From an uncultured Luteitalea sp. (GTDB lineage Bacteria > Acidobacteriota > Vicinamibacteria > Vicinamibacterales > Vicinamibacteraceae), in contig CAKTDA010000001.1 in the NCBI GenBank assembly GCA_934541105.1, forward strand, positions 496,001 to 560,000: a DNA stretch of 64,000 nucleotides, written 5' to 3'. A program made the translations under genes and the position numbers. The notes beneath the pieces are model-generated. The model saw only the letters and a program-made list of their open reading frames with translations, did not search any database and was not told where the DNA came from. Shown here one piece after another: positions 9,561 to 18,862 of the stretch. Each line of letters begins with the position of its first letter. Within the stretch, counting starts at the first letter, position 1.

Positions 9561-11662
9561 TCGACGCCTCCCTCGAGAATGCTGACGATGGCGTGCGGTC
9601 CGACGACCAGTTCGATGCCGCTCGCACCCACCGTGCAGGGCGTTGCCGACGGCGCAATCTGTCCGGAACGGGTCGTCCCGGTCAAGGACGGGCCGTTGAT
9701 CACGTCCGGACCGGGGCCCGTGAGCACCTCGCATCGCGGCGAGGCCTCGAGCGTGCGACCGGCGACAGTCACCACTGTGCGCAGGGTGCGATCGAGGCTC
9801 CGGTTGACGAGCACGATGGCGAGCCGGCCATCCGTGTTTCGCGCGGCCTGTGCCACCAGGTCGGGCACCTTCGTTCGCGCCTTCACCAGGCCGAGTGCGT
9901 GGCTGTCGAAGGTCGGCGACTCGACGTCCACCGGCAGCAAAGCACCGCGGAGGCGGGATCTGTACCAGTCGTAGACGTGGAACGTTGGTGTGCGGATGAG
10001 GCCGGATTCCGTATCGGTCAGCAGGCTGCCATACCACCGGTGGATCGGATTCGTGTAGGTCGCGAGCAGGACTCGCGGGTCGTCCAGCAGGACATCGAGC
10101 AGCGACGCCGTATAGATGGCGGCTGCCAGGGTGCGCGACTGATCGACATAGGCGGCGTGCATGTCACGATTCGCACTGATGCCGAACAGGGGTCCGAACT
10201 CTGTCACGGCAATCGGCACGTCGCGGGTACGTGGGCGCGCATCGAGTGCACGAGCGACCTCCTGCAAGTTGCTGCGCGTCTGTTCGGGTGCCGCCAGGAG
10301 CGCGCGATACACGCGGGCCCGCGCGTTGGGCGTGTCGAAGCGCTCGGTGTCGCCAATCACGACCGGCGCGTAGCCGTTGTGGACCGACACGAAATCCACA
10401 GGCCCGGTCAGGTTGTCGAGGACGGTCGACGTCCACGCGCGATTGGCGCGCGGCAACAGGGCGAACGCACCGTCGTCCACGTGGAGGATCGCACCGACGC
10501 GCGCGTCGGGGAGGGCTTCGCGGATCGCGTGGCGAAACCGGGCGACATCGCGCGCATAGGTCGCCGCTGGATGGTGGATCCGGCGGCCGTTCGGCTGGTC
10601 GCGCGTGGGATCTGCGAGATAGATCTCGTTGCCGACTTCCCAGAAGCGCGGCTGGACACCAGCGTCACGAAACCATCGCGCCCACCCAGCGGCGTCCTCG
10701 GCGTTCCCTGTGCCGTAGTTGGCCGTGATCAGCGCCTCCGCACCGGTGGCCTTCAGGAGGGCGACGAACTCGGGGGACCCGAGCCACGGCTTCTCGTCAT
10801 GCCCGGAGAAGACATTGCGAGTCGGCCGCCGCTGTGACGACGGGCCGACCGACCGCGTCCAGTCGTAGTAGTCGGCGTGGATCCCACCCGGGAAGCGGAA
10901 CAGCGGAATCCTGAGGCGACCGAACGCGTCCACGACATCAGGACGCAGTGCGCCAGCGGCATCGACGAGACCATTCCCCTGCTCGGCCCATTCGATGTGC
11001 ATGCCGAACAGGAGATCGGGCACGGGGCGCCCCGGGGCCGCAGCGTTCACCCGCACCCGCGCTCGCCCCTCCCCCGTACTGCCACCGCCCGATGCGTCGA
11101 CACTGGGGGCCTCTTCACCCACCACTCGGACGAACACGTCGTCGATGATGGCCTCCGCACCCGCCGGCCCGAACACCTGCACGCCGAAGGACAGGAACGA
11201 AGCCTGTTCCGGAACCTCGGCGACGAGCCGCCGCTCGACGAAGGCGCCGCTCTGGAGCGTGTCGAAGAAATCCTGTGCCGTACGCTCCGGCGTGTACAGG
11301 GTCAGCGTTACCGCACCACCGCGCGTCCAGACGTGCGCGCCGAACTCCACCTTCCTGCCGCGATACGGCGCCGGATCGAGCACCTGATAGAGCATGAACG
11401 ACTGCTCTCCTGCGGACCCGGGGCCGACCGCCGTCAACTTGAGGGCCGACGGGGCCGACACCACCGGCGTGTCTACAAGGGCTGCGCGGCCGTACTTCTC
11501 CCCGCGCATCGCCCAGCCGCCGATGCCGCTCGCAGCCTGGCTCGTGTCGAATGCGCCGTTCTGCAGGCGCCGCGTCGCCGCCGGCAATTGCTGCATCTCG
11601 GCCGAGACGCACCCGGCCAGCGCCAGGCCGATGAGGAGGCCAGTCAGTCGTCCTGTCTTCAT
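9557..11662 (-). CDS. Lipoprotein clan GH-A-like glycoside hydrolase with N-terminal carbohydrate-binding-like domain
   Basis: A 701-residue protein beginning MKTGRLTGLLIGLALAGC, a type II signal peptide with Cys18 as the lipidation site. Residues about 30-190 look like a jelly-roll carbohydrate-binding module (LQNGAFDTSQ, then a beta-rich stretch). The catalytic part shows LFRFPGGIHADYYDW, ITANYGTGNAEDAAGWARWF, acid/base context FWEVGNEIYLAD, FVSVHNGYAP and nucleophile context IAVTEFGPLFG. It aligns by eye with the hydrolase at 3949-5487, which lacks the N-terminal module. Membrane-anchored action on the exported polymer is inferred. Its ATGA start overlaps the stop of the upstream glycosyltransferase. 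Confidence 0.82.
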   Translation of the reverse strand: MKTGRLTGLLIGLALAGCVSAEMQQLPAATRRLQNGAFDTSQAASGIGGWAMRGEKYGRAALVDTPVVSAPSALKLTAVGPGSAGEQSFMLYQVLDPAPYRGRKVEFGAHVWTRGGAVTLTLYTPERTAQDFFDTLQSGAFVERRLVAEVPEQASFLSFGVQVFGPAGAEAIIDDVFVRVVGEEAPSVDASGGGSTGEGRARVRVNAAAPGRPVPDLLFGMHIEWAEQGNGLVDAAGALRPDVVDAFGRLRIPLFRFPGGIHADYYDWTRSVGPSSQRRPTRNVFSGHDEKPWLGSPEFVALLKATGAEALITANYGTGNAEDAAGWARWFRDAGVQPRFWEVGNEIYLADPTRDQPNGRRIHHPAATYARDVARFRHAIREALPDARVGAILHVDDGAFALLPRANRAWTSTVLDNLTGPVDFVSVHNGYAPVVIGDTERFDTPNARARVYRALLAAPEQTRSNLQEVARALDARPRTRDVPIAVTEFGPLFGISANRDMHAAYVDQSRTLAAAIYTASLLDVLLDDPRVLLATYTNPIHRWYGSLLTDTESGLIRTPTFHVYDWYRSRLRGALLPVDVESPTFDSHALGLVKARTKVPDLVAQAARNTDGRLAIVLVNRSLDRTLRTVVTVAGRTLEASPRCEVLTGPGPDVINGPSLTGTTRSGQIAPSATPCTVGASGIELVVGPHAIVSILEGGVE

Positions 11663-12762
11663 GCCTGCACTTCCTCGTACAACGCCATCACGCGTTCGAT
11701 CATCCGTGTCAACGTGAACTGCTCGTCGAAACGCGCACGTGCCGAGGCCCCGCGCGCGCGCGCTTCTTCCGGTGCATCGATGAGTCCGCGCATGGCGGCG
11801 GCCATCTCCACCGGCGCGTCCGGTGGCACGAGCGAGGCCTGCTCGGGACCGATCGCGTCGAGACACCCCGCGACCGTCGTGGCGACGATCGGACGCCGCA
11901 GGGCCATGTACTCGAGCAGCACGAGCGGCAGGCCTTCCCAACGCGAAGACAGCACGGCGACGTCGAAGGCGGGCATCGCATCGACCCCTCGCCGGCCATC
12001 GGTGACCCAGGTGATCGCCCCACGGAGGCCGAGGCGATCCACCTGCGCGCGCAACGTGTCCTCGAGTTCGCCGGTCCCGACGATCACGAAACGGGCCCCG
12101 GGATGCGTGTCGTGCAGTAACCGAGCCGCGGCGAGGAAGCAGTCCACCCCCTTCTGCGGGTGCAGCCGGGCCACGAGGCCGACCACGGGGGCGTTCCCGT
12201 CCAGGCCAAGCGACGATCGCGCCGCGTCGCGAGACACGGGCATCGGTTCGGGTAATCCATAGTGCACGAGACGGAGTCGCTGTCGCGCGCCGTACCCGCC
12301 GGCGCTGAGGTCTGCGAGGTCGCGGCTCGACACGGCTACCACCCGGTCGGACCGCCAGCACAGGAGTCGCTCGGCGAGCATCCGCGCCCGTCGCGTCAGG
12401 CGCCGGTGGTTGTGATGATGGAACCCGTGCTGGTGATAGACAAGCGGTGTGCCGACACCAAAGCATTCCCGGGCCATTGCCGTGTAGTAGGTCGCGAGCA
12501 GTCCGTGCGTGTGAATCACGTCGAACCTCCCGGCCTCGGCAACCCGCGCGAGTTGCTGCGCCTTCCTGGGCGAGAACTGCTTGTCGAATGCGATGGCGTG
12601 CGTGCGCGCTCCCGCGGCGGCCGCCGTGTCCATCAGTGGTCCACCGGGACGGCACGCCAACTCGGCCTCCACGCCGCGGTGTCCAAGTCCCCGCAACAGA
12701 TGGCCCACCGCGGTCTGGCCACCGCCCACCTCTGAGGTGTCGATGACATGCAAGACACGCAT
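11659..12762 (-). CDS. Glycosyltransferase family 4
   Basis: A 367-residue protein starting MRVLHVIDTSEVGGGQTAVG, the standard N-terminus of GT4 enzymes. It contains FDVIHTHGLLATYY, VVGLVARLHPQKGVDCFLAAA and the C-terminal donor site LSSRWEGLPLVLLEYMALRR followed by PIVATTVAGC. It should transfer a sugar from a nucleotide donor during repeat-unit assembly on the cytoplasmic side. The ATG lies in a TGATG overlap with the preceding GT2 gene. Donor and acceptor are not predictable from the sequence alone. Confidence 0.9.
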   Translation of the reverse strand: MRVLHVIDTSEVGGGQTAVGHLLRGLGHRGVEAELACRPGGPLMDTAAAAGARTHAIAFDKQFSPRKAQQLARVAEAGRFDVIHTHGLLATYYTAMARECFGVGTPLVYHQHGFHHHNHRRLTRRARMLAERLLCWRSDRVVAVSSRDLADLSAGGYGARQRLRLVHYGLPEPMPVSRDAARSSLGLDGNAPVVGLVARLHPQKGVDCFLAAARLLHDTHPGARFVIVGTGELEDTLRAQVDRLGLRGAITWVTDGRRGVDAMPAFDVAVLSSRWEGLPLVLLEYMALRRPIVATTVAGCLDAIGPEQASLVPPDAPVEMAAAMRGLIDAPEEARARGASARARFDEQFTLTRMIERVMALYEEVQA

Positions 12763-13754
12763 CACTGCCTGGACTCCATGCGACGCGGCACACGCCACGG
12801 CATCGGCGGTACGCGGTGCGAACGCGTCCGCGCGCGCACGATCCGCCGTGCGGCAAGTGCCGGGCCGAGATCGCGCGCGAGTGAGCCATACACGCGGAGG
12901 GCACGCGGTGCGCGCGCAAGCAGATACAGGCACTGCACGACCTCGAAGGCCACCAACAGCGGGACGTCGCGGATCAGTCCGGACGCAGGTTCGCAGCGCA
13001 CCATTGTCAGCCAGCGGTTCCGAACCGACAGGACCTGCTCGTCGACACGTCGACGGGTGCGCGCGCCACGCAACCGATTGCGCGCGGCGCGCCCGTGCCA
13101 TGCCTCGAGAGCGGGTTCGTAGTGACAGGTCCAGCCCCGCAGTCGTGCGCGCCATGAGAGGTCGACGTCGTCGTAGTAGGCGAACAACTGCTCGCTCAGG
13201 ACTTCTCCGTCGATCGCGACGTCGTCGAGCATGCTGCGCCGATGCAGCGCGACGGCTCCCGTGCAGCCGAACACATCGCCGGCAGGACGAGTCACGGCCG
13301 CCGCCGGGAGGCCCTGGTCACGATCGCGCGCCCGACGCAGCCGGTCCAGATAGAGCCCCGTGGAGTCGATTCGATCGTCAGCACCGATGACACGAGGCGC
13401 CAACGTCCCGACTTCGGGCGGTGCGGCCTCCATGGCGGCGACGGCACGGGCGACGAAGTCGTCGGGCAGCACGGTATCGGGGTTCAGCAGCAGCACGAAC
13501 GGCGACGACGTCTCGACGAGCGCGCGATTGTGCCCGCCCGAGAATCCGCTGTTGGTCGGCAGGCCCACGACCCTGAGGTCCTCGATCCGCTCGCGCGCCT
13601 GCTCGATCACGCCCAGCGTGTCGTCGGCGGACGCGTTGTCGACGAGCACCACGGTGAAGTCTCGCGTGGTCTGGCGCGCCAGACTGTCGAGGCAGGCCCC
13701 CAGCACGCTGCCGCTGTTCCACGTCACGATCTGGACCGCGAGGCTCCGAGTCAT
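12762..13754 (-). CDS. Glycosyltransferase family 2 (rhamnosyltransferase-like)
   Basis: A 330-residue GT-A fold enzyme: MTRSLAVQIVTWNSGSVLGA, VVLVDNASADDT (nucleotide-binding Asp), VLLLNPDTVLPDDFV (the DxD-like metal site as NPD), and YYDDVDLSWRARLRGW, the E/D-D-x-D-W-x-R motif typical of dTDP-rhamnosyl transferases. The C-terminal part has an amphipathic helix (PLLVAFEVVQCLYLLARAPR) probably for membrane contact. It starts with an ATGA overlap on the gene at 13751-14992. Rhamnose transfer is a family-level guess. Confidence 0.88.
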   Translation of the reverse strand: MTRSLAVQIVTWNSGSVLGACLDSLARQTTRDFTVVLVDNASADDTLGVIEQARERIEDLRVVGLPTNSGFSGGHNRALVETSSPFVLLLNPDTVLPDDFVARAVAAMEAAPPEVGTLAPRVIGADDRIDSTGLYLDRLRRARDRDQGLPAAAVTRPAGDVFGCTGAVALHRRSMLDDVAIDGEVLSEQLFAYYDDVDLSWRARLRGWTCHYEPALEAWHGRAARNRLRGARTRRRVDEQVLSVRNRWLTMVRCEPASGLIRDVPLLVAFEVVQCLYLLARAPRALRVYGSLARDLGPALAARRIVRARTRSHRVPPMPWRVPRRMESRQ

Positions 13755-14992
13755 GCGCACAGCCCCGCGGCCGACGCGAGGCGCCGCCTGTGGACGGCCT
13801 CCAGGTACGCGGCTTCCAGTCGTCCGCAGACGATCGCGACGTCGTAGGTGGCGACCACGAGCGCGCGGGCAGCCGCACCGATGTGCTCGGCTGCTCGGGG
13901 ACTGTCCAACACCTCGAGGATCGCGGCCGTGAATGCATCGGCCGTATCCGCGATGAGATGGTGCGTCCGGTCTGTGCCGGCGATGCCGTCGAGCCCGAGG
14001 CTCGTCGAGACGACGGGCAGGCCGGATGCCATTGCCTCGAGCACCTTGCCACGCATCCCGCCACCCACGTGGACCGGATTCGCGAACACCGTGCTCTCGT
14101 GATACAGCGCTTCCAGTCGGCCGACATACCCGCGGACCTCCGCCCCGCTGTCCCGGAGCTGTGTGGCCAGGCCGGCCGGCAGTCCGGGGCCGGCGATCAC
14201 CCACGACGCCGACGTCCGAACGGCACGAACGCGCGGCCACACCTCGTTCATGAACCAGCGCACGGCGTGCACATTCGGCGCGTGGGCGAAGTTGCCGACA
14301 AAGAGCACACGATCGCGGGTACGGGCGTGCTGGCACACGACGAAGCGCGACGTGTCCACGACGTGCGGCAGGACCCCCGCCGGCCGTCCGCTCGACGTGC
14401 TCAGCACCTCCGCCTCCGCGCTGGTGATGCCGAACAGCACGTCGAAGCGCGGCAGCGACCGGCGCTCGTAGGCCCGCACACGAGCAGCGGCGTAGACCGC
14501 CGCCCGCTCGTACCATGTGCGGTTGGCAAACGATGTCGACGCGAGCCGCGTGCGGGCAATCGACATGACTTCCTGTTCGGCGAGTCCGTACACGACCGAT
14601 CGTCGGGGAGGTAGCAGGTCGGACAGGTACCCGAACTCGAGATGCACCACGTCCGCGTCGCCGCGGTCGACGATGTCGGCCAGGGCGGCTTCGAGCAGCG
14701 GACTCCTGTTGCGATGGACGTGATACGGCGTCCGACCCACGCCCCACGCGAACTTGCGCCAGACCGACGGCGTCGGACGCGGAAACACACGCTGCACCGC
14801 GCCGAGCCGCGCGAGGTCGCGGCACGCCTCGTCGTCGCGATCGGCGTCGAGAGAGTCGGCGTGTGCCAGCACGGCCACGCGATGCCCCCGTGCGACGAGG
14901 AACCGCACCAGCGCGAGCACCCGCGTCGTGCCCCCGACCGCGCGCTGGTGGACGGGATAGGGGTGAACGATGACCATACGCATCGTGCTCAT
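13751..14992 (-). CDS. Glycosyltransferase (GT4-type, sugar transferase of the PEP-CTERM/EpsH-associated kind)
   Basis: A 413-residue protein opening MSTMRMVIVHPYPVHQRAVG, with a GT4-like donor domain: RDRVLFVGNFAHAPNVHAVR, ASWVIAGPGLPAGLATQL and NPVHVGGGMRGKVLEAMASG followed by LPVVSTSLGLDGI. The G-G-G-M-R-x-K-x-L-E-A-M-A motif is typical of the sub-family often found in exosortase-associated polysaccharide clusters. It is coupled to the flippase gene by an ATGA overlap. Cytoplasmic transfer of one residue to the lipid-linked repeat is expected. Confidence 0.87.
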   Translation of the reverse strand: MSTMRMVIVHPYPVHQRAVGGTTRVLALVRFLVARGHRVAVLAHADSLDADRDDEACRDLARLGAVQRVFPRPTPSVWRKFAWGVGRTPYHVHRNRSPLLEAALADIVDRGDADVVHLEFGYLSDLLPPRRSVVYGLAEQEVMSIARTRLASTSFANRTWYERAAVYAAARVRAYERRSLPRFDVLFGITSAEAEVLSTSSGRPAGVLPHVVDTSRFVVCQHARTRDRVLFVGNFAHAPNVHAVRWFMNEVWPRVRAVRTSASWVIAGPGLPAGLATQLRDSGAEVRGYVGRLEALYHESTVFANPVHVGGGMRGKVLEAMASGLPVVSTSLGLDGIAGTDRTHHLIADTADAFTAAILEVLDSPRAAEHIGAAARALVVATYDVAIVCGRLEAAYLEAVHRRRLASAAGLCA

Positions 14993-16419
14993 GCCTGCCT
15001 CGCGGTCGGCCCGCGCAGTGCGCCGCGCAGCACATGAAGATCGGACGACGCGACGAGGCCACTCCACCACACGCCGACCGCCAGCCACGCGATCGCGCAC
15101 GCGGCGACCGCCGGCCGCCAGGCATCCGTCGCAGAGGACGCCAGGAACAAGGGGCCCGCCACCGGGACGATCTGCAACAGGCCCCGCACCGTGATGCCCG
15201 GCAACGCGAGCCGCTGCTGGACCGCACGCAGGGCTCCGAGTGCGACTGCCGTCGAGGAACACAGCAGGGCGATCGCGGCGCCTTCGATGCCGAACCACCG
15301 AACGAAGACCGTCGTGGCGAGGACGTGCAGGGCCAGGCCCCCCGTCACGATGCGCAGCATCGCATCCTGAGCGCGCGCCGCCTGTAGGGCCTGGCCGAGA
15401 GCGCCGTTGAGCGCATGAATGGGCAGCGACAGCGCCAGCAGCCGCAGCACGGCCGCGCTCTCGGCGAACCGATCGCCGTAGATCACCTGAACCAGCGGCT
15501 CGGCCAGCAAGATGAGGCTCAGCGCAACGGGCGCGATGCCGAGCACGAGCAGCCGCGCGACGAGCGCGGTGGCTGCGCCATAGCCTCCGGTCGGCGTGGC
15601 ATACGCGGCCGCCAGCCGCGGATAGGCCGCCGCCATCGCGCTCTCGGGCAGCAAAAGCACGGAGAGGAACAGCGTCGCCGCCGCACCATACCAGCCGGTC
15701 GCGACGGGACTGCCGGTCACGGCCCCGACGATCGGCACGTCGATGCGGAAGTACGCCATGGACACCGCGAAGAGCAACGCGAACGGCAGCACCGCGCGCG
15801 CACTGTCCTGAAGCCCCGCGAATGTGATGCTCCCGATCGGCAACCCGTCCCGCCGCAGCATGACAAGGCCGACCCCGGATCCTCCCAGTCGCGCCACCGC
15901 AATAGCCACACAGATGCCGGTCAGCCCGTATCCGGACAGCAGCGCCGTCAGCGCGCCGCCCATCTTGATCGCATTCTCGACCACCGCCACGACCGCGATG
16001 CGATGGTGCCTGTGTGCGGCGATGAAGGCCGCCTCGTGAACCGTGATCCACGACGTCGGCACTAGGGTGGCGGCGAGTACTACCGCCGGCACCGTGAGGT
16101 CGTCCGGCAACATCACGAACGCATACGCGAGATAGGCGACCGTCGCCAGTGTCCCGGTCGCCAACCCGAGGCCGCGGCCGCGGCGCAGCACGTCGGCCTG
16201 CGCCCCCGGTGCCGCGGCGATCTCGCGGACCAGCAGGAACTGCATCCCTGCGGCGGCAATTGCCTGGAAGATCATGAGGACGGCCAGGACGTGCACGTAG
16301 GCGCCGAGCGATGCGGCGCCGCCAAGCCGTGCCACACCGAGGTGCACGGCAAACGCGAACACGGGCGGCAGGAGCCGCGCGGCCAGCATCGAGACGCCGT
16401 TGGCCAGCAGACCACGCAT
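14989..16419 (-). CDS. Wzx-like polysaccharide flippase (MOP/RfbX superfamily)
   Basis: A 476-residue, almost entirely hydrophobic protein with about 12-14 predicted membrane helices, such as VSMLAARLLPPVFAFAVHLG, AVLPFALLFAVSMAYFRIDV and LILLAEPLVQVIYGDRF. The FRIDV and VIYGxxF patterns are recurrent in the O-antigen/exopolysaccharide translocase family. It would move undecaprenyl-linked repeat units across the inner membrane for Wzy-type polymerisation. Start ATG 16419 shares bases with the stop of the methyltransferase (TGATG). Together with the ligase/Wzy-like gene and Wzz it makes this a Wzx/Wzy-type pathway rather than an ABC-transporter or synthase pathway. Confidence 0.88.
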   Translation of the reverse strand: MRGLLANGVSMLAARLLPPVFAFAVHLGVARLGGAASLGAYVHVLAVLMIFQAIAAAGMQFLLVREIAAAPGAQADVLRRGRGLGLATGTLATVAYLAYAFVMLPDDLTVPAVVLAATLVPTSWITVHEAAFIAAHRHHRIAVVAVVENAIKMGGALTALLSGYGLTGICVAIAVARLGGSGVGLVMLRRDGLPIGSITFAGLQDSARAVLPFALLFAVSMAYFRIDVPIVGAVTGSPVATGWYGAAATLFLSVLLLPESAMAAAYPRLAAAYATPTGGYGAATALVARLLVLGIAPVALSLILLAEPLVQVIYGDRFAESAAVLRLLALSLPIHALNGALGQALQAARAQDAMLRIVTGGLALHVLATTVFVRWFGIEGAAIALLCSSTAVALGALRAVQQRLALPGITVRGLLQIVPVAGPLFLASSATDAWRPAVAACAIAWLAVGVWWSGLVASSDLHVLRGALRGPTARQA

Positions 16420-17396
16420 CAGCGCGCCATCCCAGGCGGCGCGGCCTCGATGACAAGCCGCTCGGCCAACTGACCCTTCTCGAGCGTGCGCACGAGCGGT
16501 CGCATGGCCAGTCGCGTCGCCCTGACAAGCGACAGTCGCAGGCCGGCGGGCCGCTGGTACGGCACGCGCGCGGCCTCGTGGGCCCGGCCGTCGGTGCCCA
16601 AGGTCTTCGCGTCAGCAGGCCCACGGCCCGGGCTCCGTGTCAGCGCCGGCAGCGCCGACACCAGTTCACGCGCGGCGCGAAGACTCCAGAGCGGCTGCCA
16701 CCGCGTGTAGACTCGAACGACGTCGAACCCGGCGGCGGTCACCACCCGACGGAGGCTGTCAGGTTCGTAGTGACAGACGTGTTGTTCGGGACGCAGATCC
16801 CGCCAGCGTCGGCCTTCGGCCCGCGCAAGAAGCGACGCGAAGTTCGGCACCTCGATGAGCAGGCGACGTCGCACGCGAGGACCGACCTCGTCGCGGAGGA
16901 ATGCCACGGGCTCGTGAACGTGCTCGAGCACATGATGGAGCGTCACGACGTCGGCGACGGACTCGCGGCCGAGCGCGGCGATCGACGCGACCACACGGGC
17001 CCCGGTCCGTCGTGCCGCCGTTTCTCGGGCGAAGTCCGCGAGTTCGACGCCGCTGACGTCCCATCCTCGCGCGCGCGCCATGACGAGATACGTACCGGTT
17101 GCGCACCCGATGTCGAGCAGGGTCCCTCGCAGGCCCTGGCGCTCCAGCCAGTCGAGTTCCTCGGCAAAGCGTGCGGCGTCGTGATCCTTCGCGAAGTCCC
17201 CATCGAAGTCGTACCCGCCGCCGGCGCCCCCCGTGAAGTAGTTCCGCGCGTAGTCGAAGTCCGGCGCCGCGGCAGTGACCACGAGTCCACAACGCGCGCA
17301 TCGCGCGAGCATGCCGTCGTACAGCGCGCCCCACTCACCGTGCGCACACATTGGCGCCCACCCTGCTCCGCCCGGCAGACAGACGCTCGTCATCAT
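16419..17396 (-). CDS. Class I SAM-dependent methyltransferase with N-terminal zinc-ribbon remnant
   Basis: A 325-residue protein. Motif I is LLDIGCATGTYL (about residues 90-101), followed by DVSGVELADFARETA and DVVTLHHVLEHVHEPVAFL, as in UbiE/Methyltransf_23-type proteins common in polysaccharide clusters. The N-terminal part has MLARCARCGLV, a C-x-x-C pair that looks like half of the zinc finger found before this methyltransferase type. It may methylate a sugar or a terminal residue of the polymer. The start overlaps the ligase stop by ATGA. Confidence 0.87.
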   Translation of the reverse strand: MMTSVCLPGGAGWAPMCAHGEWGALYDGMLARCARCGLVVTAAAPDFDYARNYFTGGAGGGYDFDGDFAKDHDAARFAEELDWLERQGLRGTLLDIGCATGTYLVMARARGWDVSGVELADFARETAARRTGARVVASIAALGRESVADVVTLHHVLEHVHEPVAFLRDEVGPRVRRRLLIEVPNFASLLARAEGRRWRDLRPEQHVCHYEPDSLRRVVTAAGFDVVRVYTRWQPLWSLRAARELVSALPALTRSPGRGPADAKTLGTDGRAHEAARVPYQRPAGLRLSLVRATRLAMRPLVRTLEKGQLAERLVIEAAPPGMAR

Positions 17397-18862
17397 GCGA
17401 CCTCCCCGGCGTTTGACGCGGCAGCGCCCCGCAGCGCAAAGAGCAAGCCGACCTCCGTCCAGATGAGCGACCGCAGCGGCTCGATCCGGTGACTAAAATC
17501 GGCCAACTGCGTGAACAGGAAGCCAATCAACCCCGAGACGATGGCCATGGCCACGAGTCTCGCCAGTGGGTCCATGCCGGTCGGCAGACGCGCACCGGTC
17601 ACGATGACGGCGCCAAACACGGACAGGCACAACAACAGCCCGGGGATGCCGGTCTCCGACGCCTCGAGCAGGTACAGGTTGTGGACCGTCGCTGGAAAGT
17701 ACTTCTTGACGTTCGTCGGATCGAAGCGGGCCATCTCGTCGATGAAATGACTCGGTCCGATGCCTGCCACGGGATGGGCCGCAATCATGTTCCAGGCAAT
17801 CCAGTTCAACTCGAAGCGCACGCGCAGGTTGCCTTCGTTGCTTCGCGTGAAGCGCTCGTAGGCACGCGGCCCGAACGCCGCGCCGAGCACGATGGCCGCA
17901 AGGCCGACGACGAGGAGCAGGCGGTTGAGCACGTGCCGCGTGATGACGCGCACGCGAACCATCCAGGCCAGCAGGAAGGTCAGCGCGACCGCGGTGCCGA
18001 TCCAGGCCCCGCGCGAGAGCGTCAACGCCAGTCCGGTCAGGCCAAGTCCCGCTGCCGCCAGCAAGCCGGCCCGCACCGCCATCGATCGGTGCATCACGGC
18101 GGCTGCGAGCAAGATGGGCACGATGAGAAGCAGCATGTCGGCATACACGATGGGGTGATCGAACAGGCCCGACGGCCGGATCCGGACCGCTCCCCCTTCG
18201 AGCGCTTCCTGCACGACCGACGCGCCCTGGAACCACGACGCGCCGACGTTGCGCCCCGTCACGACCTGCGCCGCGGCAAATCCCGTGTGCACGACCACCT
18301 GCGCAGCCAGCACACCAAGGACCACCGACAACAGGCGACGCGATGCAAACGCCGACACCAACGCCGCCACGACGAGCGCATGCGCCATCGAGGCAACCTC
18401 AAAGCCGGCAAGGCGCGGCCGGGCGGCCCCGAGCGCCGCCACGGTGGCCCAGATCATCCACAGCAGGTAGAGGCCGATGACGTACCGCGGCAGCTTCACC
18501 CGGAGACGTCGGGTCGCGCGGCCGATCACATACACGGGGACCAGGGCGAGCAGCGGAAGGTCAGCCAGGGCGACGCGAATCCCCGGCCATCCACCGACGT
18601 GCTGCTCGAACAACAGGTACTTGTCTATCGGGACGGTCACCGCCGCGATCGCGCAGACGGCGAGCACGTCGGCCGCGCGACCGGGCGCGAGCACCAGCAA
18701 GGCGCTGAACAGCGTGATGCTGGCCACGCACCCGAGCACGACGATCGCAGCACGAAGGTCACCGACGCCGGCGGCGGCCAGTACGAGCATCACGCCCGCA
18801 CAGCAGGTCGCCGGGACGGTCCACGTCCACCTGTCGCTGCGCGCCGCGACCGTGGAGGTCAT
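17393..18862 (-). CDS. O-antigen ligase / Wzy-like polymerase, inner membrane
   Basis: A 489-residue multi-spanning protein. The family signature region reads VAGIGPSHFIDEMARFD and, after a short stretch, ATVHNLYLLEASETGIPGLL, matching the H-N-x-x-L-x-x-x-x-E-x-G conserved block of the Wzy_C/O-antigen ligase superfamily. Another typical element is RPSGLFDHPIVYADMLL in the mid-protein. Members either polymerise lipid-linked repeats or ligate polymer to an acceptor; in an operon with Wzx and Wzz and no other polymerase visible, polymerase is the more likely job. ATGA coupling to the hydrolase gene upstream. Confidence 0.85.
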   Translation of the reverse strand: MTSTVAARSDRWTWTVPATCCAGVMLVLAAAGVGDLRAAIVVLGCVASITLFSALLVLAPGRAADVLAVCAIAAVTVPIDKYLLFEQHVGGWPGIRVALADLPLLALVPVYVIGRATRRLRVKLPRYVIGLYLLWMIWATVAALGAARPRLAGFEVASMAHALVVAALVSAFASRRLLSVVLGVLAAQVVVHTGFAAAQVVTGRNVGASWFQGASVVQEALEGGAVRIRPSGLFDHPIVYADMLLLIVPILLAAAVMHRSMAVRAGLLAAAGLGLTGLALTLSRGAWIGTAVALTFLLAWMVRVRVITRHVLNRLLLVVGLAAIVLGAAFGPRAYERFTRSNEGNLRVRFELNWIAWNMIAAHPVAGIGPSHFIDEMARFDPTNVKKYFPATVHNLYLLEASETGIPGLLLCLSVFGAVIVTGARLPTGMDPLARLVAMAIVSGLIGFLFTQLADFSHRIEPLRSLIWTEVGLLFALRGAAASNAGEVA

